64,000 bases of DNA from Elephas maximus indicus (GCF_024166365.1 NC_064822.1:106512823-106576822), one strand, 5' to 3'. Positions 12,401 to 21,757 are shown, counted from the first letter of the stretch. The notes: generated by a model from the sequence alone, not told the origin. Translations and numbers: made by a program.

Positions 12401-15400
12401 TTAGGACATTTCCAGATAAACAGAAGTTTAGGGAATTCGTAAAAACCAAACCAAAACTACAAGAAGTACTAAAAGGAGTTCTTTGGTTAGAAAATCAATA
12501 ATATCAGGTATCAACCCAAGACTAGAACACTAGACAGAGCAATCAGATGTCAACCCATATAGGGAAATCACAAAAATAAATCAAGATAAAAAAACGCTCA
12601 AAACGGCAACAGTGATGTTATTTTGTAAAAGAAGACAACATTAAAACAATAAAGAGGGACTAAGAAATGTAGTCACAGATCTTTCATATGGAGAGGAAGA
12701 CAAAGCAATATAAAGAAATAAAACTTACATTTAAACTTAGAAGAATAGGGGTAAATACTAAGGTAACCACAAAGGAAACTAACAATCCAACTCATCAAAA
12801 TAAAATACAAGAAAAAAATACTCAGCAGAAACAAAATCAATGACAACGAGTAAGAGGAAAAGACAATATATAAACGACTCAGCACATAAAATTAAGTGGG
12901 AAAAAGAAACTCTCAACAACACACAAAAAAAGACATCAAAATGACAGCACTAAACTCATACCTATCCATAATTACACTGAATGTAAATGGACTAAATGTA
13001 CCAATAAGAAGACAGAGAGTGGCAGAATGGATAAAAAAAACACGATCCATCTATATGCTGCCTAAAGAGATAGACCTTAGACTTAGAGACACAAACAAAC
13101 TAAAACTCGAAGGATGGAAAAAATACATAGCAAGCAAACAACAATCAAAAAAGAGTAGGAGTGGCAAAAATGGCTGAAATTGGCACTAAAAGAAATCCTT
13201 TTACCTCTGTGAGTATAGTTGTCTCATAGGAAGGTTGATATTTCTCCTTTTCGTGAGGTGTTCGTTTCTCCATTTTCTCCCTGTCTGTTTTTTGCTTTCT
13301 GTCTGCACCTTTGGGCTGAAATGAGAAATAAGTGTGCCTTAAACTCAAGAATTCATTTTTTTTTAATTGTGCTTTAAGTGAAAGTTTACAGCTCAAGTTA
13401 ATTTCTCATACAAAAACTTATACACATATTGTTATGTGACCCTAGTTGTAATCCCTATATGACAACACACTCCCCCCTTCCACCCCGGGTTTCCTGTGTC
13501 CATTCGATTAGCTCCTATCCCTCTCTGCCTTCTCATCTTGCCTCCAGACAGGAGCTGCCCATTTGGTCTTGTTACTTGAATTAAAAAGCACATTCTTCAC
13601 AAGTATTATTCTATGTTTTAGAGTCCAGTCTAATCTTTATCTGAAGAGTTGGCTCCGGGAATGGTTTTAGTTCTGGGTCAGCAGAGTGTCTGGGGGCCAC
13701 ATCTCCTGGGGTTCCTCCAGTCTCAGTCAGACCATTAAGTCTGGTCTTTTTATGTGAATTTGAGCTCTGCACCACACTTTTTTCCTGTTCCGTCAGGGAC
13801 TCTCTGTTGTGTTCCCTGTCAGGGTGGTCACTAATGGTAGCCGGGCACCTCAAGAACTCACTTTTGACCCAGCAACATTACTTCTAAAAACTTAAATATC
13901 CACATATGAAACAAAGGTTTATATACAAGGATGCTGATTGTATCACTGCATGTAAGTCTGAAAAAGAAAATTTAAATACTTGATGGAGTTAAAAAAGAAA
14001 GAGACAGACCTACAGTGACTGTCTATAGACTTATCAATAGATCTATGGGAAGATCTCTGAAGTACATCCAAACCAAAACCAAACCCATTGCTGTCAAACC
14101 GATTCCTACTCAAAGCAACCCTATAGGACAGAGTAGAACTTCCCCATAGGGTTTCCAAGGCTGTAAATCTTTATAGAAGCAGACTGCCAGATCTTTCTCC
14201 CATGGAGTGGCTGGTGGGTTTGAACTGCAGACCTTTTGGTTACCAGCCGAGTGTTTAACCACTGTGCCACCAGGGTTCCTCCTGAAGTGCGTGGTTAACT
14301 AAAAAAAAACCAAGCCTCGAAACAATTTATACAATATAATTCTATTTGCTTCAAAGAAAAAAATATATGCCTATGTACATATCTATGTAAAGCATAGTAA
14401 AGGGACTAAAAGGACACATACCTAATTATGACAGCAGTTACCTCTGGGGAGGGGATGCTGATTTAGGGAAGAGGGAGTGGTAAAAGGAAACTTGGGTATT
14501 ATGCTATGAACACTTCTGTATTGCTGAATCTTTTGCAAAGAGAACATATTTATCACACATGATAAAAATAAAGACCCAAATAAGGGAAGAGAATCAAATT
14601 GTCAACTTTTCTAATTTTTATGGGCTTCTACAAGTCCCTGTGACTTCAAGGGGAACCCTGGTGGTGTAGTGGTTACGTGCTATAGCTGCTAACCAAAAGG
14701 TCGGCAGTTCGGATCCACTAGGCGCTCCTTGGAAAATTCTACGGGGCAGTTCTACTCTGCCCTATATGGTCGCTGTAAGTTGGCATCGACTCAATGGTAA
14801 TGGGGTTTGGGGGTTTTTTGGTGACTTCAACAGGCTCTAAAAGCTTTCATGAAGCATCTGTTTCTGTTTCTGACCCCAAGTTCCCTTTTTCCTACACCAT
14901 CCCCACATAAATTTCATTATCAGGCATCTCAGCCATTAGTTGAATAACTCTAGTTTAGACTGAGCTGTCAGAGTTTTTGAAAAAAGACAAGTCAACTCTC
15001 TGACTTGGTGATTAATGTTAAAATAGATGAGGAAAAAGGATCTGAGAGCCAGCACAATGCCCAAGAATACCTTGAAGACTTTGATCTGGCAGCTGGCTGA
15101 GTGTAAGTGCTCAGTATATTCCCCATTCTCGTTCTCCTTGAAGGTGTCAATTTGTACTCGGAATGGCACTCCCTTTTCTCCACCATGTTTCCTCATAGTG
15201 AACTCTGTGCTAATACAATGTACCTGGAAAGAATACAGAATGGCTTCAGTAATGCTAGCCAGCCAGCCAAACCAGCCAGCAACATTTTTTGAGAACTACT
15301 AAAAGCAAAACCTTTAATAGGTTTTATGAACAGCTACAGAAACACTTTGTCTTTTTGATCTTGAAGAACTCACAGTCTGATGAAGGAAATAAGAAAAACC

Positions 15401-18400
15401 TAAAAGATTTACAAATTCAAACAAAGTAAATGTACAGATATGATGCCAACATAAGCTCCTGTGGGGAGCTAAATACATCAACTGGTTCAGAGAACAGAAG
15501 AGTTAACATAAAAGAGAAATAATTTCTGATAGTAAACGTTTCCCGGACTTCCAGGTAGATGTTCAAAAGAGGAGGCACCATTCGTGCTGGGAAAACTCTA
15601 AATATGAGCTCACAGGCCATAGGGGGAGAAAAGGATTGCATGGCTACTGCATAAAGTCTAAGACCTTGGTGAATCCTAACAGTGGAACCTTGCTTGACTG
15701 ACCACTTACTAGCCTGGGTAAGTTACTCAACCTTTATAAGCCTCTACTCCACAGGGTTATTGTTGAAAGTATTAGATTAAAAATCATGTGTAGAAAGTGT
15801 TTTCTTAACACAATGTCTCATGGTAAACAATAAACTGGCAGTTATCCTGATTATAAATAAGGATTTTCAAGTAATCTACCCAAAGGACATGATCAGATAT
15901 GCAAATAAAAAATTAAGTATAAAGACTCAAAATAATTTTACTGATAATAATGAAAAATTAGAACAATCTAAATGGTAAATAATTGTTAGGTAAGTTATGG
16001 TACATCCAAAGGATGAAATATGATATAGCCATTAGCAAGCACTTTTGAGACAGATGAATAAATAAACTGGGGTAACTGGAAGAGCAATTCAGAACTCCTC
16101 ACTGCTCTTAGATACATGTTGAGGTGTCTGGACTTGACAGTTAGGGTGATGCCCTGTGAAGATTTCATAACCAAGATGTTCTACCCTTTAAGAAACAAGC
16201 TGTAGTAAGAGATGCTCTTTATAACTGGAACCACATCTGCGATGCCTTACCTGAATAAACACAGATGTCCTCTTTGCAGGGTCCCATAGGAACTCCACTG
16301 TATTTAGCTGAGTTGGGTTAGCCCTAGGATCGATTATACCCACAGACATTGGGATATCTGAGAAACAAAACAGTAATCACTGACCAATGCTATGGGCTAC
16401 TGGCATTATAAGAAAGCATTTATTTCCTGGTCCCCAGCAATAAAAGATTCTTGTGTATCACGCCCTAAACTTCTTTTTTTGCCAATAAAAGAAGGTTCTG
16501 ATTAGAGCTAAAACCGACCTAAGTACTTTCCTCCTGAATATCTTTTTTCTACTTTAAAAAGTTTTTTAAATAAGGCAATTAAAAGCAGTTTCTTTTTAAT
16601 TTGTCAAAATTCTGCTTAAAGACTAAGTCTACATACTAGCCCTAGTGACATAAAAGCTATAATTTATAATCTGCATCACTTACACTCCTAAAATTAGCAT
16701 TACTGCTAGAAGCACATTAAAAGGGTTACTGTAGAAAGGAGAAGCAGAGAGTCCCCCCCGCCCCAAAAAATAAAACAACAGGAAGTAGTATATCAAGGAT
16801 AAAACCCAAAAACCAAACCCACTGCTGTCGAGTTGATCTGACTCATAGTGATCCTACAGGACAAAGCAGAACTGCCCCATAGGGTTTCTAAGGAGCAGCT
16901 GATGGATTCTAACTGCTGATTTTTAAGCCAAACACTTAACCACTACACCACTGGGGCTCCGTATCAAGAACAGAAGTGAGCAAAATTTATCACAAAGATT
17001 CATGTTACTTATCAAGTCACCAAATAATCCTATAACAGAGAGATGAAGCTTATACTGAAGAGGGAAACAAAAATTAACGGACTTTAGCAGAATTCTGCTC
17101 TCCATTTCACATGGCAGATATTGAAATGTTATTCCCTGACTGCCATTAATATTCAAACTGGGGAAATAAGGCCAAGCTGATATTCTTCACTATCATATTG
17201 CGCTATAACTATACCACTATTTGTTATCAATGACTCAAACACGAAAGCATTAAGTGGATCCCACTCCACAGTGTTAGCTGTGTTGGTTTCATCCAATCTA
17301 TCAAATGCATATCAGAATATCTATATGGGAATGAAGGAGCCCTAGTGGTGAAACAGGCTGCTCAACCAGATCTTGAACAGTACCTGAGACAATTTTTTTT
17401 CCTTCTTTCTTCTTTCTCTTCTTTCCCTCCCCTAGCCCATCCCTGTCTCCATGGAAGATCCTGATCTTAGCTCCCCCAAAAGGTTAAGTGTTAACCAATG
17501 TTTCCTGTAGGACTGGGGAAAACAAGTGATATTGATCTAAGCCTGTCAAATGAGATGAAGGATGGTGCCAGCCACCCCCAAGCCTATGGGATAATGGCAA
17601 GAGAACATGTTTGAGATACGACTACAGAAACCAAACAGAAGAAAGAGAGTGCACATTCCACAAGTCCCTAAAACTTATGGCCCCTTTTCCCTTAAAAACC
17701 AGAGCTGACCTGTAGTTCAGAGAGACAGACGACTTTAGGAGGAGATGATTCCCCTCTGTCTCCATATACCAGTATATCTAATGAAGTTCTTGCTACCCAC
17801 CTCACCCCTGTCTCAAGGATTGGCTGTTTGAGGCAGGTGGCTCTAACTCACGAAATTGCAGTAACGGTGACACGGTGGTTAAGTGCTCAGCTGCTAACTA
17901 AAATGTAGGTGGTTCGAACCCACCAGTCTCTCTGTGGGAGAAAGATGTGGCAGTCTGCTTCCATAAAGATTACAGCCTTCAAAACCCTATGGGGCAGTTC
18001 TACTTCATCCTATAGGGTCACTATGAAACAGAACTGACTTGACAGCAATGGGTATATGAGAACTACTTTTTTTTTTTTAAGGTAATACTAGCAGTGCTTA
18101 CTTAGATTTGCTTAACAAATATGTTTGCCAATAGGAGATAATAACTCTGGAGTATTGTACACAGATGCCAGCATTAAAAGTACGTTCACGAAGAGACTGT
18201 GTTTGTTTGTGAAGATCTTTCCCTCATGCTGTATGATTTAGGAAAAACAAGTTCTACTCTATGTAGCAAAGCAGAAAAAAACCTCAACTACAAACCAAAA
18301 GATGTAGATTCTAGTCACAGGTCTCCCACTTTAGTAAGACATATCATTAATCTGGCCCTCAAGTATTAGTAAAATAAAGGAACTTGCAATATATTGGGAG

Positions 18401-20999
18401 AAAACCTGTTCTCTTTTACACACTATTCAAAACAAAACATAACCCTGAAGTAATGGTTGCAACTGCTATGGAAATGAAGAGTTTACAATTCCAACTTCAA
18501 TTGTGGTATCATCTTACAAGTAGTTTTTTATGCTTAGTCAGTAATCACTCCCAGATTCATGCTAATTGAGCTGCTGAAGCACTGAATCAAGTACACGGCA
18601 AGTAAGAAAACCAACTCTCAGTCCATAGTTCAGGCATTTCCTCAGCAACAGATTCTCTTAGCTCACCTATGTCAAGAATTCTATCTCCAGGTCGGTTCCA
18701 CCTCCAGCCCTCCAGCTGCTGATGCTCAGTGTATTGTAGCCGTCTGTCATGGAACACTACACGGAATATACTCTAAAAAGAAGCAACAAAGTGAGTGAAA
18801 TAAGTCCTAGCTTAGGGAGCACTGAGCTTCTAATGGTGGTAGCATAATGTGGAAAAGGACAGCGGTAATGGTGGCACAACATGATGAACGTAATTAACGT
18901 CACTGAATTATACATGTAAAAATCGATGAACTGGAAAACGTTATATGTATTTTTACCACATTTAAAAAAAAATAATCACTAGATATTCACTGTATTTGCA
19001 AGATGTACCACAGAAAAAGCAGGTCATTTTCCAAATAGTTTTGGAAAAGGTTGGATTGGTTTCTTTTCTGTGGAACTTCTCAGAGCCTTTAATGTGATAA
19101 GGCACATGTGATAATGGAGAGGAGTCTACTGTATGCAACATTTCTTAAGTTTATTCAAACTTGAAGCCCTCTATCATTTTTATTTTTGGTCAAAAATGAA
19201 CGGTGGTCTCTGAAATGCAGCAAGGGAAACTCTGCTCTAATGTATTTATATTTTCTGGTTTATATCACAATTTCATTTATCATTCTAATTACCCCTCAAA
19301 AATTATTTTTTGTACACTGCAATAAAGGGCATTATAAAAAAGAAGCAACAAAGTCAAATTATAATAGGATCCCTTGAAAATCGGTGCTGACAAAAGAAAA
19401 CCAGGAGTCACTCCTAATTGGTTTCTAGACGAAATCTAAAATTATTTTTCTTAAGACTTGTTCCACTCTAAAACCCATGCCACACCAAGCTCTATTTCGG
19501 TGTAAATTTTTTATAATTTTTTAGATATAATCTTTATATTTAGCTGTTACAATGTGTAAGACTTGGCCAAAACATCATTCCTGATGGTAACCAGGCATAA
19601 AGGACTCCTATGAGAAGCATTTCTACATGCTTCTACTGTTATCTTGTAATAGTTAAAGAAACTCTTCAGATGCAAATGAAAAACTCACTAAATCCCCCAC
19701 TTGCTAACCCACCATATAACCTGTAAACACTGATGTTTCCATCAACTTTCCTTTTGTTACTCTTACTTTGTGGAGGTGTCTATTAATCCCTCCTGCCACC
19801 TTTCACAGCTGCTAAAAAGACTCCTCTTTCCCAACTGTGCTATGAATTCTCAAAGTCGTTACCGTCAGTCTAGACTAAGAGAACTGCTATTCATCAACAG
19901 CAGCGTCTGTTTTCCTTGCTACTAGACCAAGTATCCAAAAAGACACTAGAGCTTCTCTAAAACAGAATTTTGCTGAGCCAGGAGGCTACCCTAGATACAG
20001 AAGGGTAATCTTCGGTTTGTGCAGCTCCGAAAAATCCATGTGAATACAGGGGCCCGCTCTGACCCCAAGGAATTAACACGTCAGTTTACCAGTCTGCCAG
20101 CGAACTATGGCAAGTAAGAGATTTCAATCAAGTTCTCTATGGAAGCAAAAGAATATTATTCAAAATATCCAAAAAAGGGTCAATAAAAGCATATTGTGCA
20201 GAGGAATGGTTTATTCATTTTCTTTTACCTTCACCAACTTGCCATTAATTTCTGGAAGTTCTCCAAGTTTCCTATTGTCTAGCATTCGAATTTCATAAGA
20301 CTGTCCTAGAAGAAAAAGTAATTACATATCACAGTCATCACAAGTTAACTCTGCAAGATTCAGAAAGAATAAATTTCAATTATCTGAATATATAAGTGCA
20401 TAACACTAACTAGTATTAGTAACATCAATAACTATAAGCCTATATGCTAGGCACTGTGCTAAGTGCTTCCATACATTATCTATGGTATTATCAATCCCAT
20501 TTTACAGATAAAGAAATTGAAATGTAAAGAGTTTAAGCAACTTGTCCAAGGCCACACAACTGGTAAATAACAGAGCTAGGTAGGGTAATACCTCTCAGAA
20601 AATAATCAATGGGGGTGTCTAGAGAACATGGATTAGAAATAGAATGGAAACTAAAAATGGGCAGGTAGACAAAAGAAGTCAGTAGTACATAACAAATATG
20701 ACATTAAAACTCAAATCTCTAAAGTAACGCTTCTAGTAAGGCTTTCTAGACCACACTAGACAAGATGAGTGTACATACAAGTGTACCTAATAAAATGTCA
20801 TGAATCCAGCCGTCCGTAATACTACTAATGAATAGGAAGCATCTAACCTTGATTGAGATACGTCAGTGTTTCATCATGGAGCTTCACTGCTGGCGAGGTG
20901 GCAGCACAAAGCACATACTGAAAAGGTAGGATTTTATTTTCATTATCAGGAGGCAAACTGGATTCTTCTTGTTTAAAAATGGGCAATGCGAGGACATCA
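3435..20999 (-). CDS. TFCP2: TFCP2 coding region, exons 2-15 (exon 1 outside window)
   Basis: The gene encodes a CP2/grainyhead-family transcription factor (LSF, LBP-1c) that binds DNA as a dimer or tetramer in the nucleus. CDS join on the minus strand: 20999-20848, 20305-20229, 18772-18667, 16357-16251, 15223-15071, 13315-13205, 11976-11888, 10281-10233, 9837-9744, 8643-8553, 6207-6095, 5670-5528, 3948-3897, 3472-3435. All junctions are GT-AG, phases agree across every intron, and there is no internal stop. Numbered with a human-like exon 1 (40 codons plus 2 nt), the phosphosites known for LSF fall on Ser291, Ser309 and Thr329, each followed by Pro, which supports both numbering and identity. 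The paralogues UBP1 and TFCP2L1 fit less well: the exon 11 and 13 peptides match TFCP2 as recalled. It looks like a functional gene, not a retrocopy. Confidence 0.96.
3650..3775 (+). mobile_element. L1 3'-end relic in TFCP2 intron 14
   Basis: The block with cactgagcttctgttaatgg and atgaacataaacaatgtcac recurs at 18810-18972, 55259-55375 and 61690-61855, where it forms the tail of L1-like copies. It is a short, old fragment. Confidence 0.5.
3897..3948 (-). CDS. TFCP2: TFCP2 exon 14
   Basis: 52 bp encoding [17 protein letters not shown] plus one base of Ala487, in the C-terminal oligomerisation region. The acceptor is tttcag and the donor gtaata. It is too short for ORF finding and was located by reading between exons 13 and 15. 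Confidence 0.94.
3949..5527. other. TFCP2 intron 13, no repeat recognised with confidence
   Basis: AT-rich intron sequence between exons 13 and 14. No second coding exon and no young repeat was seen. The 60-codon minus frame at 4634-4816 is unsupported. Confidence 0.5.
5528..5670 (-). CDS. TFCP2: TFCP2 exon 13
   Basis: 143 bp encoding residues 422-469 ([20 protein letters not shown]...HVLISDE), the ubiquitin-like C-terminal dimerisation/tetramerisation region. The acceptor is ttgcag and the donor GAG/gtagat. The segment [13 protein letters not shown] differs from the recalled human sequence at two positions (Cys to Gln, Ser to Gly). Confidence 0.96.
5765..5990 (+). mobile_element. MIR SINE
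   Basis: Contains the MIR core and tail: cttgctagctgtgtgatcta, then gtgcttagcatgtattagga and gctcaataaacattagtgat. It lies 95 bp left of exon 12, in intron 12. Confidence 0.85.
6095..6207 (-). CDS. TFCP2: TFCP2 exon 12 (poly-Gln)
   Basis: 113 bp encoding residues 384-422 ([19 protein letters not shown], six Gln, [12 protein letters not shown]). The six Gln codons are mixed CAG/CAA, which limits expansion. The recalled human protein has a longer run, which would account for the shorter predicted total here. The acceptor is tttag and the donor gtaggt. Confidence 0.95.
7039..7848 (-). mobile_element. 5'-truncated RTE LINE plus about 350 bp of extra 3' sequence
   Basis: The minus frame at 7426-7740 reads [18 protein letters not shown]... 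and [15 protein letters not shown], typical of the RTE/BovB C-terminus. The RTE 3' end at about 7394-7440 (gttgttgtt ... gagtcaattctgactcacag) matches the AfroSINE tail. The insertion continues to a short T-run at 7039 (A-tail on the minus strand). A perfect 15-bp TSD, tgacctgtatgcttt, lies at 7024-7038 and 7849-7863 and brackets the whole 810 bp. Confidence 0.82.
7990..8350 (+). mobile_element. L2 3' end
   Basis: Carries L2 landmarks in order: gggcctttgcacctgctgtt, then cttatcactatc, then agcctagaatagtaccttgc and an AT-rich end. Confidence 0.8.
8553..8643 (-). CDS. TFCP2: TFCP2 exon 11
   Basis: 91 bp encoding residues 354-384 ([20 protein letters not shown], then [10 protein letters not shown] plus part of Arg). 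This is the main part of the SAM-like domain and the most diagnostic TFCP2 peptide in the window; UBP1 has a recognisably different version as recalled. The acceptor is ttccag and the donor gtatgt. Confidence 0.96.
8735..9235 (+). mobile_element. L2 3' region
   Basis: Landmarks include acaaggctctccatgacctg, tttccttccaccatctgact, cttcgcacatcacgcatgtt and tgatgagctctttgatcagg. It lies just upstream of TFCP2 exon 11 in the gene sense. Confidence 0.82.
9501..9659 (+). mobile_element. AfroSINE, short class
   Basis: Near-complete copy starting ggaaaccctggtggtgtagt and ending ggcactgggttgg. Imperfect TSD around acagaca on both sides (9490-9500, 9660-9670). It sits 84 bp from exon 10 on the donor side. 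Confidence 0.92.
9744..9837 (-). CDS. TFCP2: TFCP2 exon 10
   Basis: 94 bp encoding [20 protein letters not shown] and then [11 protein letters not shown], residues 323-353 plus one base of Gly354. It starts the SAM/pointed-like helical domain and carries Thr329-Pro. The acceptor is tttcag; the donor CAG/gttaaa is weaker than consensus. An AfroSINE ends 84 bp downstream of the donor. Confidence 0.95.
9985..10135 (+). mobile_element. L2 3' tail
   Basis: Reads ctactagactgtaaacccct, then cagtacctgggacatagtca and gcttaatgaatgaat: the standard L2 ending. Confidence 0.8.
10233..10281 (-). CDS. TFCP2: TFCP2 exon 9
   Basis: 49 bp encoding the end of Gly306 and [16 protein letters not shown], residues 307-322: a Pro-rich linker with the Ser309-Pro site. 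The acceptor is ctttag and the donor gtaagt. Removing it would shift the frame, so it should be constitutive. Confidence 0.94.
10440..10790 (+). mobile_element. Old L1 3' fragment
   Basis: AT-rich block with tttatgattggggaagctga and ataaattatggcataaagaa, resembling decayed L1 3' regions. No TSD found. Confidence 0.45.
11156..11182. repeat. A12T15 run
   Basis: Twelve A followed by fifteen T within TFCP2 intron 8. No duplicated flank is visible, so its origin is unknown. Confidence 0.8.
11888..11976 (-). CDS. TFCP2: TFCP2 exon 8
   Basis: 89 bp encoding residues 277-305 plus two bases of Gly306 ([20 protein letters not shown]..., then FSLGEG). It is a Ser/Pro-rich linker that includes the Ser291-Pro site reported as an ERK target in human LSF. 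The acceptor is ttatag and the donor gtaagt. It is too short and in the wrong context for a simple ORF call, and was found by reading the minus strand between flanking exons. Confidence 0.94.
12211..13165 (+). mobile_element. Internal L1 fragment lacking both ends, 17-bp TSD
   Basis: It starts at the ORF1 end (aagagcagctagggataaat), runs through the long inter-ORF stretch, and stops about 85 codons into ORF2, in the endonuclease domain ([35 protein letters not shown]). It ends at gaGTGGC, with no 3'UTR and no A-tail. TSD aaaaatggctgaaattg at 12194-12210 and 13166-13182 is perfect. The matching internal segment of the minus-strand L1 at 37500-38480 confirms both truncation points. Confidence 0.88.
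13205..13315 (-). CDS. TFCP2: TFCP2 exon 7
   Basis: 111 bp, 37 codons ([20 protein letters not shown]...TILTE), residues 240-276: the strongly basic end of the DNA-binding domain. Both ends are on codon boundaries. The acceptor is ttcag after a short pyrimidine tract and the donor gtaaaa. Retroelement insertions lie about 40 bp away on each side (see findings), so this exon sits in a very small island of unique sequence. Confidence 0.95.
13356..13848 (-). mobile_element. 5'-truncated L1 3'UTR
   Basis: The 493-bp L1 3' end has its A-tail at the left (tttttttttaattgtgcttt). TSD ctcaagaattca (13344-13355) and ctcaagaactca (13849-13860), one mismatch. It starts 40 bp upstream of the exon 7 acceptor in gene orientation. 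Its left end lies in the polypyrimidine/branch-point neighbourhood. Confidence 0.85.
13861..14580 (+). mobile_element. Old L1 3' fragment split by an AfroSINE
   Basis: Left part reads gacccagcaacattacttct; right part contains gttacctctggggaggggat and aacacttctgtattgctgaa. Together they form a decayed L1 3' region interrupted at about 14064-14281. Confidence 0.55.
14064..14281 (-). mobile_element. AfroSINE, long class
   Basis: Full middle segment (tctttatagaagcagactgc) and head (cagggttcctcc). Flanks ctgaagtac and ctgaagtgc suggest an imperfect TSD. Confidence 0.9.
14650..14820 (+). mobile_element. AfroSINE, short class
   Basis: Starts gggaaccctggtggtgtagt and ends gggtttgggggttttttg. Perfect 10-bp TSD gtgacttcaa at 14640-14649 and 14821-14830. 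In TFCP2 intron 6. Confidence 0.95.
15071..15223 (-). CDS. TFCP2: TFCP2 exon 6 (in-frame, 51 codons)
   Basis: 153 bp, exactly 51 codons ([15 protein letters not shown]...SCQIKVFK), residues 189-239. Both ends fall on codon boundaries, so skipping keeps the frame. A human isoform, LSF-ID, is recalled to lack these 51 residues and to lose DNA binding. The donor is AAG/gtattc, weaker than consensus downstream of the GT, which would fit optional inclusion. The acceptor is ttccag. Confidence 0.95.
15675..15830 (+). mobile_element. MIR SINE
   Basis: Landmarks are gaccacttactagcctgggt, aagttactcaacctttataa and cacagggttattgttgaaag. Confidence 0.7.
15860..16080 (+). mobile_element. Old L1 3' fragment
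   Basis: Contains aagttatggtacatccaaag and gaaatatgatatagccatta, the ancient L1 end-of-ORF2 pattern. Confidence 0.6.
16251..16357 (-). CDS. TFCP2: TFCP2 exon 5
   Basis: 107 bp encoding residues 153-188 ([16 protein letters not shown]...TSVFIQ), part of the DNA-binding domain. The acceptor is tctcag and the donor gtaagg. It completes the Asp codon started in exon 4 and ends on a codon boundary. Confidence 0.95.
16801..16960 (-). mobile_element. AfroSINE, short class
   Basis: Tail aaccaaacccactgctgtcg at the left, head ccactggggctcc at the right. Flanking tatcaagga/tatcaagaa suggests a degenerate TSD. Confidence 0.9.
17350..17870 (+). mobile_element. Possible decayed ERV1-like solo LTR
   Basis: A pyrimidine tract, then aaaaaccagagctgacctgt, then ctctgtctccatataccagt, a degraded poly(A) signal (tctaatgaagtt) and ccctgtctcaaggattggct. 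This order resembles gammaretrovirus-type LTRs. It appears to split an AfroSINE head (ggagccctagtgg at 17335) from a body starting near 17861. Borders are uncertain. Confidence 0.4.
17861..18054 (+). mobile_element. AfroSINE, long class
   Basis: Body from cacggtggttaagtgctcag to ttgacagcaatgggt, including the middle segment gtctgcttccataaagatta. Confidence 0.88.
18667..18772 (-). CDS. TFCP2: TFCP2 exon 4
   Basis: 106 bp encoding residues 118-152 and one base of Asp153 ([20 protein letters not shown], then [15 protein letters not shown]). This is core CP2 DNA-binding fold. The acceptor is tttttag and the donor gtgagc. An old L1 3' end lies just upstream in the transcript sense, at 18810-18972. 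Confidence 0.95.
18810..18972 (+). mobile_element. L1 3'-end fragment
   Basis: Reads gtggcacaacatgatgaacg, then taattaacgtcactgaatta and ends in an A-run near 18972. The same ending is seen in other L1 tails here. Confidence 0.6.
18973..20228. other. TFCP2 intron 3, nothing recognised
   Basis: No exon, young repeat or structured element could be supported. The small frame at 19186-19377 has no recognisable relative. Confidence 0.45.
20229..20305 (-). CDS. TFCP2: TFCP2 exon 3
   Basis: 77 bp encoding residues 92-117 ([12 protein letters not shown]...GKLVK) of the CP2 DNA-binding domain. The acceptor is ttctag and the donor gtaaaa. It completes the Gly codon begun in exon 2 and ends on a codon boundary. 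Confidence 0.95.
20400..20590 (+). mobile_element. MIR-family SINE
   Basis: Diagnostic series: atgctaggcactgtgctaag, cccattttacagataaagaa and gtccaaggccacacaactgg. Confidence 0.85.
20848..20999 (-). CDS. TFCP2: TFCP2 exon 2
   Basis: 152 bp encoding residues 41-92, starting inside a Ser codon ([14 protein letters not shown]...) and ending in TYLNQ plus the first base of Gly. The acceptor is tttcag and the donor gttaga. It covers the acidic N-terminal region and the start of the CP2/grainyhead DNA-binding domain. It is the most 5' exon present. The preceding exon should end two bases into the Ser codon and is not found to the right. Confidence 0.95.
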
Positions 21000-21517
21000 C
21001 TGAAATAAAAAAAAGAAATGACTTACATTTACATCTGATAATGATGCAAGAGCAGATTTACTGTTAAAACAATTTAACTGCAATTCGTTTTGAAATACCA
21101 TAAACAACTCACTTTGGTGGAAATTCATCAAGACCATTCAGTTCAGATTACCTGCTATGATATCCAACCCCCTCCCCCACCACACCAACCTGGGTGATGA
21201 CAGATGTTCACTGCCAAGACCAATTTAAGTGTCCAAAGAGAATGCTTCTAGGAATCATAGGCAGGGGTTCTTTCCTGTATGAAACTGGGATTCCATGAAG
21301 AGCCGCTCAGTCTTAAGGTCCCCTGAGGTATAAATTAACCTCTTGAGAAATGCAGCCCTCTGAATGGTCTCTACTAGTTTACAACTATGGTTTAAACTTC
21401 TCCCTTCAGGCCTACCAGAAAGTGACTTGAGAAGGGAGAGGGGAGGTTTGATAAGCTCTACTTTGAGTAAGAGAGGCAAGTAGGCAGGTGTCCATAGAAT
21501 CAAAGGAAGTTAGAAAC

Positions 21518-21704
21518 TAACAGTTGCTGTGGAATCAAATCCGACTCATGGTGACCCCATTTGTGTCAGAGTAGAACTGTACTCCATAGGGTTTTCAATG
21601 ACTGCATTTTTGCAGATGGCCAGGCCTTTCTGCTGAGGCATTCCTGGGTAGACTCTAACTGCCAAACTTTCAGCTAGCAGCTGAGTGCATTCACACCCAG
21701 GGAC
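21518..21704 (-). mobile_element. AfroSINE variant with 'ccaggcctttct' middle
   Basis: Shares the cgactcatggtgacc tail but has a different body (tgcagatggccaggcctttc) and head (cacacccagggac). The copy at 60899-61081 has the same layout, so this is a distinct subfamily. Confidence 0.8.
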
Positions 21705-21757
21705 ATCAAAAATCCAAATGTATCCTTAAATTTTATATACTATAAAAATTGCATGAG

